A stretch of DNA of 64,000 bases from Oxalobacteraceae bacterium (GTDB lineage Bacteria; Pseudomonadota; Gammaproteobacteria; Burkholderiales; Burkholderiaceae_D), in the NCBI GenBank assembly GCA_900299005.1, contig OMID01000112.1, forward strand, positions 1-64,000, written 5' to 3'. This document shows, piece after piece, positions 33,813 through 44,261 of the stretch. Position numbers and translations under genes: made by a program. The notes below the pieces were generated by a model that made no database searches, was not told the origin of the DNA, and saw only the letters and a program-made list of their open reading frames with translations. Every line of letters begins with the position of its first letter. The stretch's first letter is position 1.

Positions 33813-35150
33813 ATGAACCTCACTCCCCAGCAAATCGTCACTGAACTCGACAAACATGTCGTTGGTCAGGCCAAAGCCAAGCGCGCGGTTGCCATCGCTC
33901 TGCGCAACCGCTGGCGTCGTCAGCAGGTGCCTGATCCACTGCGCCATGAAATCACTCCCAAGAACATCCTGATGATCGGTCCCACCGGCGTTGGCAAGAC
34001 CGAAATCGCGCGACGGCTCGCCAAATTGGCGGAAGCACCCTTCATCAAGATCGAGGCCACCAAGTTCACCGAAGTCGGTTACGTCGGGCGCGATGTCGAC
34101 ACCATCATCCGTGACCTGACGGAAATTGGTGTCAAGCAAACCCGCGAACTTGAAATGCGCAAGGTACGCAGCAGCGCTGAGGATGCGGCAGAAGACCGCA
34201 TTCTTGATGTACTGCTGCCGCCGGCACGCGACTTCGGCTTGTCTGCTGCGCAGTCTGTCGAGAGCAAGAATGAAAACGCTACGCGCCAGACGTTCCGCAA
34301 GCGACTGCGCGAGGGCGCCCTGAATGATCGCGAGATCGAGATCGAAGTCGTGGACTCACGCCCACAAATGGAAATCATGGCGCCGCCCGGCATGGAAGAA
34401 ATGACTGAGCAGATCAAGTCCATGTTCTCCGGGCTGGATGCAGGAAGAAAAAAATCACGCAAGATGAAAATTGCCGACGCCATGAAAATGATCGTCGAAG
34501 AAGAGGCCGGACGACTCATCAATGAAGAAGAACTGCGGCAGCGCGCGATTGCCAACGTCGAGCAGAACGGCATTGTCTTTCTTGACGAAATAGACAAGAT
34601 TGCCGCGCGCGGCAATGCGCAGGGTGCGGATGTCTCACGCGCCGGCGTGCAGCGCGACCTGCTGCCGCTGGTCGAGGGCACGACCGTCAACACCAAGTAC
34701 GGCATGGTCAGGACTGACCATATCCTGTTCATCGCCTCAGGTGCTTTCCATCTGGCCAAACCCTCCGACCTGATACCAGAATTGCAGGGGCGCTTCCCGA
34801 TTCGTGTTGAGCTCGAATCTCTGGCGATCGCTGATTTCGAACGCATCCTCACCTCGACCGATGCCTGCCTGACACGCCAGTATCAGGCACTGCTCGCGAC
34901 CGAAAACATGAACATCGAATTCACCAAGGATGGCATACGCCGGCTGGCCGAGATCGCTTTTTCGGTCAACGAAAAAACTGAAAACATCGGCGCACGACGG
35001 CTGTACACCGTGATGGAAAAGCTGCTCGAAGAAGTATCGTTCTCTGCCGGCCGCGACGCAGCCGGCGGAGTAACCGTCGACGCTACGTACGTGGATGAGA
35101 AGCTGGCAGCGCTGGCGGTCAACGAGGACCTATCGCGCTACGTTTTGTGA
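33813..35150 (+). CDS. hslU: ATP-dependent protease ATPase subunit HslU
   Basis: Hexameric AAA+ unfoldase that feeds substrates to HslV. The 445 residues contain Walker A GPTGVGKT at 56-63, the pore motif GYVGRD near 91-96, an inserted I-domain of about 110 residues (110-230), Walker B VFLDEIDK near 255 and sensor/arginine-finger regions, with a C-terminal tail ending SRYVL that docks into HslV. The ends of hslU and gspC converge with a 10 bp gap and no terminator. Confidence 0.97.
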   Translation: MNLTPQQIVTELDKHVVGQAKAKRAVAIALRNRWRRQQVPDPLRHEITPKNILMIGPTGVGKTEIARRLAKLAEAPFIKIEATKFTEVGYVGRDVDTIIRDLTEIGVKQTRELEMRKVRSSAEDAAEDRILDVLLPPARDFGLSAAQSVESKNENATRQTFRKRLREGALNDREIEIEVVDSRPQMEIMAPPGMEEMTEQIKSMFSGLDAGRKKSRKMKIADAMKMIVEEEAGRLINEEELRQRAIANVEQNGIVFLDEIDKIAARGNAQGADVSRAGVQRDLLPLVEGTTVNTKYGMVRTDHILFIASGAFHLAKPSDLIPELQGRFPIRVELESLAIADFERILTSTDACLTRQYQALLATENMNIEFTKDGIRRLAEIAFSVNEKTENIGARRLYTVMEKLLEEVSFSAGRDAAGGVTVDATYVDEKLAALAVNEDLSRYVL

Positions 35151-35160
35151 TGCGGTGCCG

Positions 35161-35793
35161 TCAGGGCGTCTCGCGCCTAGTTCCCGGCGCGCCTACCTTA
35201 GGCTCTGCTCCCTCTGCACCACTCCCCGTGCTTGCCGCCCCGGAAGCGAATGGTCCCTGTGGACCCGGCGGCACACCTGGCGGCGGTTGCGGTGATGCTT
35301 GGGGTGGCACCTGAGGTTGAGGCTGCCATAGTGCCTCAGAGGCTACCCCTGTTACGGCAGCCCCCGCGCCAGCTCCGTCCGCCATGATACTCGGCAGAGT
35401 GGAAAACTCCGGCAATCTCACTTCCCGTTCGCCTGCAGGCCCTGACAAGATCACTGCTCGCGTGCGTATCGCTTTGAGCTGAATACCCGGCATCACTTCC
35501 GAATTCGCACGGAGCGCGCGTGGTGGTTTTCCCTCGACCGCGATAATAGCCACACTCTCTGATGCCCGGCCGGCATGCACGATGCCACGTAATTGAATCG
35601 CGAGCGCACCCGCTTGTGGATTGCCACCAAACAGATTGAGCGCAGCCGATATCGGCGGCATGGGCCTCTGGGCGATTGGTTGTGTTGCCAATGGACGGGG
35701 CTCCGGTGCGAACCACTGCAACCACCAATACGCAAGGGAGACGCATAGCGCAATAAACAATAGCCATGACAGAAAAGCGGAGAAGTGTTTCAT
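35161..35793 (-). CDS. gspC: Type II secretion protein C, short form
   Basis: Inner-membrane clamp that links the cytoplasmic-membrane platform to the secretin. The 210 residues have one membrane helix (7-27), a proline-rich linker and an HR domain (about 50-130) with LFGGN, LRGIVHAG, and a KAIRTRAVILSG strand pair. It lacks a C-terminal PDZ or coiled-coil domain and ends instead in a low-complexity Pro/Gln/Ala-rich tail. It is the last gene of the gsp operon, 46 bp after gspF. Confidence 0.8.
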   Translation of the reverse strand: MKHFSAFLSWLLFIALCVSLAYWWLQWFAPEPRPLATQPIAQRPMPPISAALNLFGGNPQAGALAIQLRGIVHAGRASESVAIIAVEGKPPRALRANSEVMPGIQLKAIRTRAVILSGPAGEREVRLPEFSTLPSIMADGAGAGAAVTGVASEALWQPQPQVPPQASPQPPPGVPPGPQGPFASGAASTGSGAEGAEPKVGAPGTRRETP

Positions 35794-35839
35794 TGATGTC
35801 GATTCGTCCCGGTCATCCGAGTCATCTTGCTCTCCCCGT

Positions 35840-37060
35840 TTACCTGACCAGCTGATTGATCTCGATGATGGGCATGAGCACCGCGAGCACGATCAGCAGC
35901 ACGACGACGCCCATCGCGAGTATCAGCGCAGGCTCCAGCAAACCTGCAATGGTCAGTGCGCGTCGCTCCAGATCCTGCTCCTGCATCTGGGATGCACGGT
36001 TGAGCATCGCCGGTAGCTCACCCGTGATTTCACCGGCCCGAATCATGTGCATCAGCAGGGGAGGGAAATAAGGATGTGAAGACAAGGCCAGCGCAAGACT
36101 CATGCCTTCACGAACGCTCGCCGTGGCATCCTCCACCTGTTCGCGCATGGCCATGTTCGACAATGTGTCGCGACTGGTCTGCAATGCACGCAAGATGGGC
36201 ACGCCAGAACTGATCGTAATGGCCAGCGTACTCGCAAACCTCGAGGTATTCAGACTGCGTTCGAAGCGTCCATAGAGCGGCGCGCCCAGCAGCCAGCGAT
36301 GCCAGCGCAGTTTGATCTGGGGATCACGCAGCGCTCGGCGCCATGCAGCGAAGGCCAGCACAATCATCACCACTAACAACCATCCCCAGTGACGCACGCC
36401 AGCCGAGATCGTGAGCATCGCCACGGTGAGGAAGGGTAATTGCTGCCTTGTGTTTGCGAACACGGACACAATCTGCGGCACCACGTAAGTCAGCAGAAAA
36501 ATCACGATCGCAAACGCCACTGCCGTAACAATCGCCGGGTAGGTAAATGCCAACTTGACTTTTTGTACCAGCGCATTGCGTCGCTCGACAAAATCCGCCA
36601 GCCGCGACAATACTCCCGAGAGTTGTCCGATGTGCTCGCCGGACGCGACTAGCGCGCGATAGATGTCGGTAAAGTCACGCGGGTGGCGCGAGAGGGCATC
36701 AGATAATGACGCACCACCCACCACCTCGGCACGAATGGACGCAATCAGATCGCGCAGATAAGCGCGCTCAGCCTGCTCGAGCAAAGCAGAAAGCGCTTGC
36801 TCCAATGGTAGCTTCGCCTCAAGCAACGAGGCCAGTTGGCGCGTGAAGAGCGCCAGTTCAGTCGTCGACAGATGGTCCGCGAACCGCCGCGCGAGCACGC
36901 CGCCTTGTGCAGTCCCAACGCCACTGATGACATCAATGACCAATGGCACCAACCCGCGCGCGCGCAAGTCTGAGCGCGCCGCGCGCACGCTCTCTGCGTT
37001 CACCACGCCTTTGCTGCTCACACCCATCGCATCAACAGCTTCATAGCGGTAGGCGGGCAT
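35840..37060 (-). CDS. gspF: Type II secretion inner-membrane platform protein F
   Basis: Polytopic membrane protein on which the pseudopilus is assembled. The 406 residues start MPAYRYEAVDAMG, with two homologous GspF domains. The signature ALFTRQLASLLEAKLPLEQAL is near 91-111, its second-copy counterpart TLAITISSGVPILRALQ is near 279-295, and there are three membrane helices. It starts 2 bp after the gspE stop. Confidence 0.95.
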   Translation of the reverse strand: MPAYRYEAVDAMGVSSKGVVNAESVRAARSDLRARGLVPLVIDVISGVGTAQGGVLARRFADHLSTTELALFTRQLASLLEAKLPLEQALSALLEQAERAYLRDLIASIRAEVVGGASLSDALSRHPRDFTDIYRALVASGEHIGQLSGVLSRLADFVERRNALVQKVKLAFTYPAIVTAVAFAIVIFLLTYVVPQIVSVFANTRQQLPFLTVAMLTISAGVRHWGWLLVVMIVLAFAAWRRALRDPQIKLRWHRWLLGAPLYGRFERSLNTSRFASTLAITISSGVPILRALQTSRDTLSNMAMREQVEDATASVREGMSLALALSSHPYFPPLLMHMIRAGEITGELPAMLNRASQMQEQDLERRALTIAGLLEPALILAMGVVVLLIVLAVLMPIIEINQLVR

Positions 37061-37062
37061 GT

Positions 37063-38490
37063 TTACTCTTTCGTCACCCGCATCAGTTCGGCGTCAGTGG
37101 TTATGCCATCAGCCAGCCATCGCTGGCCATCTTCGCGTAGGGTGCGCATACCCTGCTGTTGCGCGGTCGAACGCAGATCGGCCTCGGCGGCCCGGTGGTG
37201 TATTTGTGCACGTAATTCTGGCGTTGCGACCAATATTTCGTAAATACCCACGCGGCCGTGATAGCCACTCAGTCCGCAGTGGTCGCAGCCGAGATCATGC
37301 CAATGCCGACCATCAAATTGTCGGCAATGAATACACAGCTTGCGTACCAAGCGTTGCGCAATCACGCCCAGCAAGGACGATGAGAGCAGGAAGGGTTCGA
37401 TACCCATGTCCAGCAATCGCGTGACCGCTGCCGCCGCATCATTCGTATGCAGCGTTGCCAACACCAAGTGGCCCGTAAGCGAGGCTTGCACGGCGATTTG
37501 CGCAGTTTCGAGGTCGCGTATTTCGCCAATCATGATGACGTCCGGATCTTGTCGTAGGATCGCACGCAAGGCTTTCGCGAAACTCATTTCGATGCGCGGA
37601 TTCACCTGCGTTTGCCCCACCCCAGGAAGCTCATATTCGATCGGATCTTCCACCGTGAGGATGTTGGTTGTCGACGCATTGAGCTGCGCGAGCGCCGCAT
37701 ACAGCGTGGTCGTCTTGCCCGAACCAGTCGGTCCGGTCACCAGCACGATGCCGTGAGCTTGTGTGATCAGCCAGTCAAACTGTTGTCGGTCTTGCTCGCT
37801 CATGCCCAGCGTCTGAAGATCGAGGCGTCCACCTTCTTTGTCCAGCAAGCGCAGTACGGCGCGTTCGCCATGCCCGGTCGGCAAGGTGGAGACGCGCACG
37901 TCGACCGGCTTGCCACCGACACGCAGCGTAATACGTCCATCTTGCGGCAACCGCTTCTCGGCAATATCGAGTTGCGACATGATCTTGATACGCGAGATCA
38001 ACGCCGCATGGATGCCTTTTTTAGGCCGGACAATATCGCGCAAACGTCCATCGATTCTGAAGCGCACAATCGATACTTGCTCAAAAGGCTCGATGTGTAT
38101 GTCTGAGGCTCCCTCGCGTAACGCTTGCGTGAGCAAGGCATTGATCATGCGTATGACGGGCGCATCGTCCGCCGCTTCGAGCAAGTCTTCGACTGCGGGC
38201 ATCTCCTGCATGAGGCGGGCGATATCAAGGTCGGACTCGACTTCATCCACTACTTGCGCTGCATCGCCGCCGCTGCCGGCATAGGCTTTGGCGATCGCGC
38301 TGTCCAATTGCTCGCGCGCCAGCTTGTGCAGTCGCAGTCGGCCAAAATGGCGTCCGACCTCAGCAATCGCCGAAGGCTGGGTATCGTCGGAGATCCACAC
38401 ATCAATAGCATCGTGGCCTGCTTGGGCCAGCACGCCAAAATCACGAGAAAAACTAAACGGCAGCAGCCGGGGATTTTGCATCGCACTCAT
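37063..38490 (-). CDS. gspE: Type II secretion ATPase E
   Basis: Hexameric cytoplasmic ATPase powering pseudopilus assembly. The protein has 475 residues from ATG 38490, with GGAAA upstream; a TTG at 38505 is in frame. It has an N-terminal GspE-N domain, Walker A GPTGSGKTTT near 252-261, the Asp box with GEIRDLETAQIA, the His box with GHLVLATLHTNDA, and a zinc-binding CIHC...CDHC site, whose spacing is short compared with the usual arrangement. It lies between gspD and gspF. Confidence 0.95.
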   Translation of the reverse strand: MSAMQNPRLLPFSFSRDFGVLAQAGHDAIDVWISDDTQPSAIAEVGRHFGRLRLHKLAREQLDSAIAKAYAGSGGDAAQVVDEVESDLDIARLMQEMPAVEDLLEAADDAPVIRMINALLTQALREGASDIHIEPFEQVSIVRFRIDGRLRDIVRPKKGIHAALISRIKIMSQLDIAEKRLPQDGRITLRVGGKPVDVRVSTLPTGHGERAVLRLLDKEGGRLDLQTLGMSEQDRQQFDWLITQAHGIVLVTGPTGSGKTTTLYAALAQLNASTTNILTVEDPIEYELPGVGQTQVNPRIEMSFAKALRAILRQDPDVIMIGEIRDLETAQIAVQASLTGHLVLATLHTNDAAAAVTRLLDMGIEPFLLSSSLLGVIAQRLVRKLCIHCRQFDGRHWHDLGCDHCGLSGYHGRVGIYEILVATPELRAQIHHRAAEADLRSTAQQQGMRTLREDGQRWLADGITTDAELMRVTKE

Positions 38491-38519
38491 GAGACATTTC
38501 CGCAATCAAAAATAATGCA

Positions 38520-40733
38520 TCACCGCTGATCGATGACGGGCGGTTCTACCGGAAAGACCTCGGCGGGCGGCATTGGTTGCACGGCAGATGATGAAGCGCC
38601 AGCTGAAGTCGGCGCGGAGGGAATAATCGCGGGCGAGGGCGACTTCAGCAGCTGGCCGCCCACGGGACGGCCATCTTGCAGCGGCGGCAGTACCGGCGTG
38701 TCAGTACGCGGCAGCAGCACGTTGGGTTCTGGCTGTATCGCCAACTGAGCGCCGCGAATGTAGTCATAGCGGTCGCTGGCGAGCGCCACGCTCTGTCCAT
38801 CATTGCGCACGACAATGGGCCGCAGGAAGACCATCAGGTTGGTCTTGCCGCGCCGTTTGGACTGGTAGCGAAACAGGTAGCCCAGCACAGGAATATCACC
38901 CAGACCCGGTACTTTTTCCACCGTGTCACTCACCGTATCTTCGATTAACCCGCCCAGCACAATGATCTGACCGTCATCGACGAGCACATTGGTGTCAATC
39001 GAACGCTTGCTGGTAATCAGTCCGGAGCTAGTGGATTGCTGAATGCTGGATGTCTCCTGATAGATCGCCATCTTCACCGTGCCGCCCTCGGAGATTTGTG
39101 GCCGCACACGCAGCGATAATCCGATATCGCGCCGCTCTATGGCCTGGAAAGGGTTCACGCCCGCAGCACCGGCTGAGGCTGCCGTGGTGAATTGTCCGGT
39201 GATGAAGGGCACGTTTTGGCCGACGATGATGCGCGCTTCTTCATTGTCAAGCGTGATCAGATTGGGCATCGACAAAATGTTGGCCTTGACATTTTTCTCG
39301 AGCGCGCGCGCCAGCAGTCCCAATCCCAGCGAACCGTTATGCTGGTTGAACAAGGCGGCCGTCAGGCCATTCCCCGGCGGCAGCGGCGTCTTGTTCGGTC
39401 CGATCACGGAAGCCGCTTGCGCGACAAGGTTGTTGCCCTCGGTGGAAAATCCGGTCAGCACCCCAACCCGGTAACCACTACTGCCATCGCTGGAGACACC
39501 TGCCCACTGTATGCCCAGCTCCGCAGCTTTGTCGGCGCTGACTTCGACGATCAGTGATTCGACGTAGACTTGTGCGCGACGAGCGTCAAGCTGATCAATG
39601 ATGACGCGCAGGTTGCGATATACGCGCTCATTGGCTGTGATGATCAGCGTGTTGGTGGTCGGGTCGGCCTGAATGAACCCAGCGGCACCACCGGGCGCAA
39701 GCGGCCCCTGTGAAGGTGCAGGCGAGGACGGTGCTGCCTGAAGTCCTCCGCCCTGCGGGGCCACAGGCGACGGGGCCGTGGTCTGAGATGATGCCGTGCT
39801 CACTGCGCCAGATTCGCCCGCAACCACAGCACGCAGTACCTGCGCCAGCTTGGCCGCTTCAGCATTGCGCAGATAGACGACATGCACATTGCCCGGCAAG
39901 GTGGTCGGCTGATCGAGCTTTGCGATCAGCGTGCGCGCCAGATTGGCCTTGGCGGTTGTCGGGGCGCGAATAATGACGGCGTTGGTGCGTGCATCTGCCA
40001 GCAGCAACACCCGTCCCGGATCAGCTGCACCGCTCGCGCCGACAGGCTCGAGCAGACGATTGACGGTCACGGTCAGGTCGATGGCAATCGCATGCTCAAG
40101 TTTGACCACGTCCATCTCGGCGACTGCCGGGGCATCCAGCGAGGCAATGATGCGGGCCAAGCGTCGCAGGTTATCGGCATAGTCGGTGATGATCAGCGTA
40201 TTGTTGGTGGTGTCCGCGTTGATTGTGTTGTTAGGCGAGATCAGTGGACGCAGTACCGCGACCAGCCCAGCCGCGCTTTCATGATTCAAACGGAAAATCT
40301 GCGTGGCCACCTGATCGCCACGCACCTGACCGGTCTGCACAGGTGCCGCCTGCAGCTTGGCCTCGGCCTCGGGCACGACCTTGATGTAGCCAGGCGTGCG
40401 CACGATAGCAAAGCCTTGAAGGCGGAGCACTGAGCCCAGCATCTCGAAAGCCTGCACTTTGCCAACGGGCTTTTCCGAGACCAGATTGATTGTGCCTTTC
40501 ACGCGGGGATCGATGATGAAAGTATTGCCGGTGAAATGGCCGATGGCCCGAACCACGGACTCGATATCGGCGCCAACGAAATTCAGTGTTGCTTCATTCA
40601 ATGAGGGATCTTGAGCACGCGCCCCACGCCACGTCAGCAGCAGCGCCCCTGCAATGCAGGAAATCAGCAGGCATACACGTAACCAGCCGGCCGTCATCGT
40701 CGGGCGCACAGGCGTTCTATCGTTCATTGGCAT
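38520..40733 (-). CDS. gspD: Type II secretion secretin D
   Basis: Outer-membrane gate of the secretion system. The 737 residues begin with a signal peptide ending RARA-QD near 41. Periplasmic domains N0 (LNFVGADIESVVRAIG), N1, N2 and N3 follow, with a Ser/Pro/Gln-rich insertion in N3 at about 315-345. The secretin domain contains VGQNVPFITGQF and VDDGQIIVLGGLIED. The C-terminus is Pro/Ser-rich. No pilotin gene is seen nearby. It starts directly after the gspN stop. Confidence 0.95.
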   Translation of the reverse strand: MPMNDRTPVRPTMTAGWLRVCLLISCIAGALLLTWRGARAQDPSLNEATLNFVGADIESVVRAIGHFTGNTFIIDPRVKGTINLVSEKPVGKVQAFEMLGSVLRLQGFAIVRTPGYIKVVPEAEAKLQAAPVQTGQVRGDQVATQIFRLNHESAAGLVAVLRPLISPNNTINADTTNNTLIITDYADNLRRLARIIASLDAPAVAEMDVVKLEHAIAIDLTVTVNRLLEPVGASGAADPGRVLLLADARTNAVIIRAPTTAKANLARTLIAKLDQPTTLPGNVHVVYLRNAEAAKLAQVLRAVVAGESGAVSTASSQTTAPSPVAPQGGGLQAAPSSPAPSQGPLAPGGAAGFIQADPTTNTLIITANERVYRNLRVIIDQLDARRAQVYVESLIVEVSADKAAELGIQWAGVSSDGSSGYRVGVLTGFSTEGNNLVAQAASVIGPNKTPLPPGNGLTAALFNQHNGSLGLGLLARALEKNVKANILSMPNLITLDNEEARIIVGQNVPFITGQFTTAASAGAAGVNPFQAIERRDIGLSLRVRPQISEGGTVKMAIYQETSSIQQSTSSGLITSKRSIDTNVLVDDGQIIVLGGLIEDTVSDTVEKVPGLGDIPVLGYLFRYQSKRRGKTNLMVFLRPIVVRNDGQSVALASDRYDYIRGAQLAIQPEPNVLLPRTDTPVLPPLQDGRPVGGQLLKSPSPAIIPSAPTSAGASSSAVQPMPPAEVFPVEPPVIDQR

Positions 40734-41507
40734 CTACTGGAATTCGAGCGCGATGACATTACGGTTTCCCACTTGGCGCCGCTGCCCGAGAAGATTCAGC
40801 AAGATCGCCAGCCTCTGTTCCTGTCCTGGCTGCGCCCAGGCCAGTCCGCTGAAATGTAGCCGGCCATGCTCGATCGCTCCTGTGCCCTCCAGTCGCAGCG
40901 GACCGGACAAGGTGCCCAGTGTCAGCTGCGCGCGCGCTCCTCGCCAGTCGAATTGCAGGCGATAAGCTCCCAAAGGTTTGACCGGCGACAAGGCTGATGC
41001 GATATCGGTGAGCTCGAGCAGCATGGAACCTTCGACATCAAGCTGATTGCCGCTCCTGCGAACCCGCAGCCCGGACCACGACAGTTGCATCTGGCCTGTG
41101 GGCTGGAGCGTGTTTAGCGGCGCACCTAGTGCAGCAAGTCGCTGGGCCGGCATCTGCAGCGTGACGGGCCCGAGCTGCCATTCGTTCCAGCGACCCGAAA
41201 CTGTCAGGGTGTTCTTCAGCGCCTCAGGATTATCGATACGCGCATCGACCCAGCCGAGTAGCAACCACGGCGACAGCGTCCAGCGAAACCTGCCGGGGAG
41301 CACCGGCGTGACGGGGGCGTTGGCATCGTAAGCCACACCAAGGAAGGCAGCGCCTTGCCATAAGCTGCCCTCGGGATCACCGAGCGTGAGTCGGCCTGCG
41401 GTCTGCCGCTCGACGACAGGCGCCAGCCATGCCGCAGGCAGCGAGAAGAGCGCCGTCAACACGGCACTCAGCAGTGCCGCCAGCATGATCAACACGAAAC
41501 GCTTCAT
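40734..41507 (-). CDS. gspN: Type II secretion protein N
   Basis: Accessory bitopic membrane protein of type II secretion. It has 257 residues from ATG 41507, which overlaps the gspM stop (ATGA). A single membrane helix (about 4-27) is followed by VVERQTAGRLTLGDPEGSLW, the GspN hallmark region, and a beta-rich periplasmic part. Its exact job is not settled; many systems lack it. Confidence 0.88.
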   Translation of the reverse strand: MKRFVLIMLAALLSAVLTALFSLPAAWLAPVVERQTAGRLTLGDPEGSLWQGAAFLGVAYDANAPVTPVLPGRFRWTLSPWLLLGWVDARIDNPEALKNTLTVSGRWNEWQLGPVTLQMPAQRLAALGAPLNTLQPTGQMQLSWSGLRVRRSGNQLDVEGSMLLELTDIASALSPVKPLGAYRLQFDWRGARAQLTLGTLSGPLRLEGTGAIEHGRLHFSGLAWAQPGQEQRLAILLNLLGQRRQVGNRNVIALEFQ

Positions 41508-41995
41508 GGCAGGCGCTGCAGATTCAGTTGCGCATCCACCCGACCGGGAATATCGCGCGCTGTGATCCTCGCTTCGCTGACTCTCAACGGCACAGATGAC
41601 GGTAGCTGCTGCAGCCACTCGGTCAGCGCGGCAAACGTGACATTGTTGAAGTTTGCCGATACGCCGCTGTCGCTGAGCGTGAGGTTTTGAACTTCCAGTC
41701 CCTTGTCCTTCAGACTGCGCTCGATTGAGGCACGAGAAAATTCGGCTGCCGAAGCAGCGGTTGCTCCAGTTGACGGCAGGGTCGGCCTCTCTGCCGCCAG
41801 GGCGCGCAGGTGGGCAAGCTGGCTGCGCAATGTCGGCAAGGTTCGCTGCCAGCGCGATCTGCCCTCGGTGGCTGGCTCAATGAGCAACTGCCACAGCAGG
41901 AGCAGCAGCACTAAGACGGCGCCCAGAGCAAGGATGCGCTGCTCGCGAGGCTGGCGCGCATTCCAGAACGCGCGAAAGCTGCCCATTACGCTCAT
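41504..41995 (-). CDS. gspM: Type II secretion protein M
   Basis: Inner-membrane platform protein partnering GspL. The 163 residues have a short cytoplasmic start (FRAFWNARQPREQRILALG), one helix at about 23-41, then a ferredoxin-like periplasmic domain with ALTEWLQQLP. It overlaps gspL and gspN by four bases each, indicating translational coupling. Confidence 0.9.
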   Translation of the reverse strand: MSVMGSFRAFWNARQPREQRILALGAVLVLLLLLWQLLIEPATEGRSRWQRTLPTLRSQLAHLRALAAERPTLPSTGATAASAAEFSRASIERSLKDKGLEVQNLTLSDSGVSANFNNVTFAALTEWLQQLPSSVPLRVSEARITARDIPGRVDAQLNLQRLP

Positions 41996-43338
41996 TGGGC
42001 GCTCTTCACGCGCCAGCTGTCGGGCTCGTCGCCCGCCATCACCTCAAGTTGACGATCGGCCAGTGTTCTCTGCGCTGTCGCAAGCGATGGCTGGCTGCCT
42101 GGCTTGAAACGCAGCAGAAGACTCGCATTACGGTACTCGATACTCGCTACAGCACGCGCATCCAGCCCGGTCGCCTGCTGTATTGCTGGCCAGGCATCCC
42201 CCAGCGCTGCACTCAGCCACAAAAAATCGCTGGGCGAAGGTTCGCCGGCAGCAAGGCGCTGCAGGTGAACTTGCTGCGTCATGCGCACGAGCGGATCGGC
42301 CAGGATGGTCTGATCGTCGGCCCTGTCGTCCGGAAAAGCATGGCGATAGACACGCAAGCTATCCGACGCCAGTCGCGCACCTTCCTGATGCAAACGCCAC
42401 CAGTCCCCGTTGAGCGCTAGCACATTCAACAGCAACAGCGCCAGCGCCAAGGCAAGCGGCAATCGCCAGCGTTTCCAATCGAATGAGGTTTTGTCCTCGG
42501 CGATCATGCCCGACAACAAATCGATCTGCGCACCAGCGGCACCCTCAATCAGCGTTTCCCAGGACGTCGGCCGCAGTTCCACCGCAGGCATCGGGCCATC
42601 GCTGCTTGCTGTTTGTCGGGTCATCAGCTCCTCGCCGAACGCCGGTAAGGCTGTTTGCGGAACGAACAAGGTCAGTGACGAGCCCTCCGTCATCGCCATG
42701 GCCGCATCCAGCGTGCCGGCAGGTGATGCGGCCTCAGAACCTTCGATGGCACCCAGCGGCAGCCCGACCTCCTGACTGTGCGCGGTGCGGATCACCAGTT
42801 CACGCGAACCCTGCGTCGCCTGCGAGAAATCGATGACCCATGCTACTGCCTGCGCTGCAGTGGGTGAAGGCAGGCACAATTGCAACGGCAAGGCTGAGAG
42901 TCGCTTGGCGCCCAGACGACGTGCGCGACTCACCCATTGATCAAGCCAGGCCCTCTCAATCACGGCAATCGTGCGCAGGGAGTCATTTGACGGTCCGCTC
43001 GCCAATACACAAGCCGTCGGATCGCCAATGAGACGCTCTTCCACCAGCGCTGGCAGCGCCTGCATGAGCCTGTGCGCAGGCAACGGTGGCACTGTCACGC
43101 GCATCACCGTGACATCACTGGCAGAGAAAAGCAACACCACACGTTGTGATCGCCGAAGGGTGTCCGAGAGGGCTTCCATGCGAGCGCTGCCTTGTTCCCG
43201 CAGCCGACCGCGCACCACCAGGGCAAAGGGGAATGCGACCTGCTGCAGCGCATTCGGGCTTTGATGCACCTCTGCCCGCGCTGGCAGCTGCAGATACAGC
43301 ACCGCCGCAGGCGGGGCCCTGTCGCGCAGTCCCTTCAT
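41992..43338 (-). CDS. gspL: Type II secretion protein L
   Basis: Links the ATPase GspE to the membrane platform. The 448 residues have an actin-like cytoplasmic domain (1-255) with LPALVEERLIGD, a membrane helix near 290-308 (LALALALLLLNVLALNG) and a periplasmic ferredoxin-like domain. It overlaps the gspK stop by four bases. Confidence 0.9.
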   Translation of the reverse strand: MKGLRDRAPPAAVLYLQLPARAEVHQSPNALQQVAFPFALVVRGRLREQGSARMEALSDTLRRSQRVVLLFSASDVTVMRVTVPPLPAHRLMQALPALVEERLIGDPTACVLASGPSNDSLRTIAVIERAWLDQWVSRARRLGAKRLSALPLQLCLPSPTAAQAVAWVIDFSQATQGSRELVIRTAHSQEVGLPLGAIEGSEAASPAGTLDAAMAMTEGSSLTLFVPQTALPAFGEELMTRQTASSDGPMPAVELRPTSWETLIEGAAGAQIDLLSGMIAEDKTSFDWKRWRLPLALALALLLLNVLALNGDWWRLHQEGARLASDSLRVYRHAFPDDRADDQTILADPLVRMTQQVHLQRLAAGEPSPSDFLWLSAALGDAWPAIQQATGLDARAVASIEYRNASLLLRFKPGSQPSLATAQRTLADRQLEVMAGDEPDSWRVKSAQ

Positions 43339-44261
43339 ACCTGACTTATCCAGAGCAGGTGGGTAGACGCGCCACTGCGCTCGACGAGGCCCTGTACCTC
43401 CAAGCCGGCCTGGCGTATCGCAACGCGACCCGTGACCAGGAAGTAACTGGTGCTAACGGATAAGCCCGCCGGGTCCAGCTCGGACCGGTCTTGCAGCCGT
43501 GCAGAAATATCGTGGAGACCACGAAAACTCATCGTGCGACGGGAGGTGACAAGCTTGATGGCGTCCGCCAGCGACCAGTGCGGCACGCGTGCGGCCAACA
43601 CCTCGGCGCTTGCGGTGTTGGCATTCACCGTTGTGGGACGCGGCAGAAAGATGATGTGATCGCGCACGGCCGTCAGCACGAAGGGAGTGATGCCGGGCAC
43701 GGCCAGCAGATCATTCACGTGGACAAAACCAATCATTCTCGGACTGCCTGATCCTGAATCGCCGTGCCGCTGACTTTGCGCCAGCGCCTGAGCCACCGCA
43801 CGCGCGAGGCCAGGGTCTTGTCTCAAGAAACCCAAGAGCTTTTCGAATGCCGCCACTTCTGAGGGATTGACCTTGCCATGACTGGCCAGCGCGCTCAAGT
43901 TGAGTCGGGCCTGCGCATCCTGGATCACGCCGGACAGCACGGCGGCGCTCGACTCACCACGCAACGCAGCGGATTCCACATAACGATCCAGCCGGGTCTC
44001 CGACAAGGGTACCGCCCAGGGTTCGGTCAGGTCGTCGATCGATGAGTATTTGCCATCTTCACGGAGGATGAGTCGCGCCCAGTCGAGCGCGCCACGCAGC
44101 ACCCATTGCTTCTGAAGCTGCAGCCGCTGGTTCTCGATCGAACGTACCTGCACCTGCTGCTGCCAGAACAGACTGGCGACGATAGTGATAGCCAGCGTGG
44201 TCAGCAGCATAGCGGTGACCACGGCAACACCGCGCTGCTGTCGAAACCCGCGTGGTATCAC
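43335..44261 (-). CDS. gspK: Type II secretion minor pseudopilin K
   Basis: Tip pseudopilin. The 308 residues have the leader RQQRG before VAVVTAMLLTTLAITIV, cut by prepilin peptidase. The large alpha-helical insertion is typical of GspK, and the mature position 5 is not the usual Glu, again as in GspK. It overlaps gspJ and gspL by four bases. Confidence 0.92.
   Translation of the reverse strand: MIPRGFRQQRGVAVVTAMLLTTLAITIVASLFWQQQVQVRSIENQRLQLQKQWVLRGALDWARLILREDGKYSSIDDLTEPWAVPLSETRLDRYVESAALRGESSAAVLSGVIQDAQARLNLSALASHGKVNPSEVAAFEKLLGFLRQDPGLARAVAQALAQSQRHGDSGSGSPRMIGFVHVNDLLAVPGITPFVLTAVRDHIIFLPRPTTVNANTASAEVLAARVPHWSLADAIKLVTSRRTMSFRGLHDISARLQDRSELDPAGLSVSTSYFLVTGRVAIRQAGLEVQGLVERSGASTHLLWISQV

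Noticed and set aside
34079-34852. A 257-codon open frame opposite hslU
   Set aside because: It is Ser/Arg-rich antisense translation of conserved HslU sequence.
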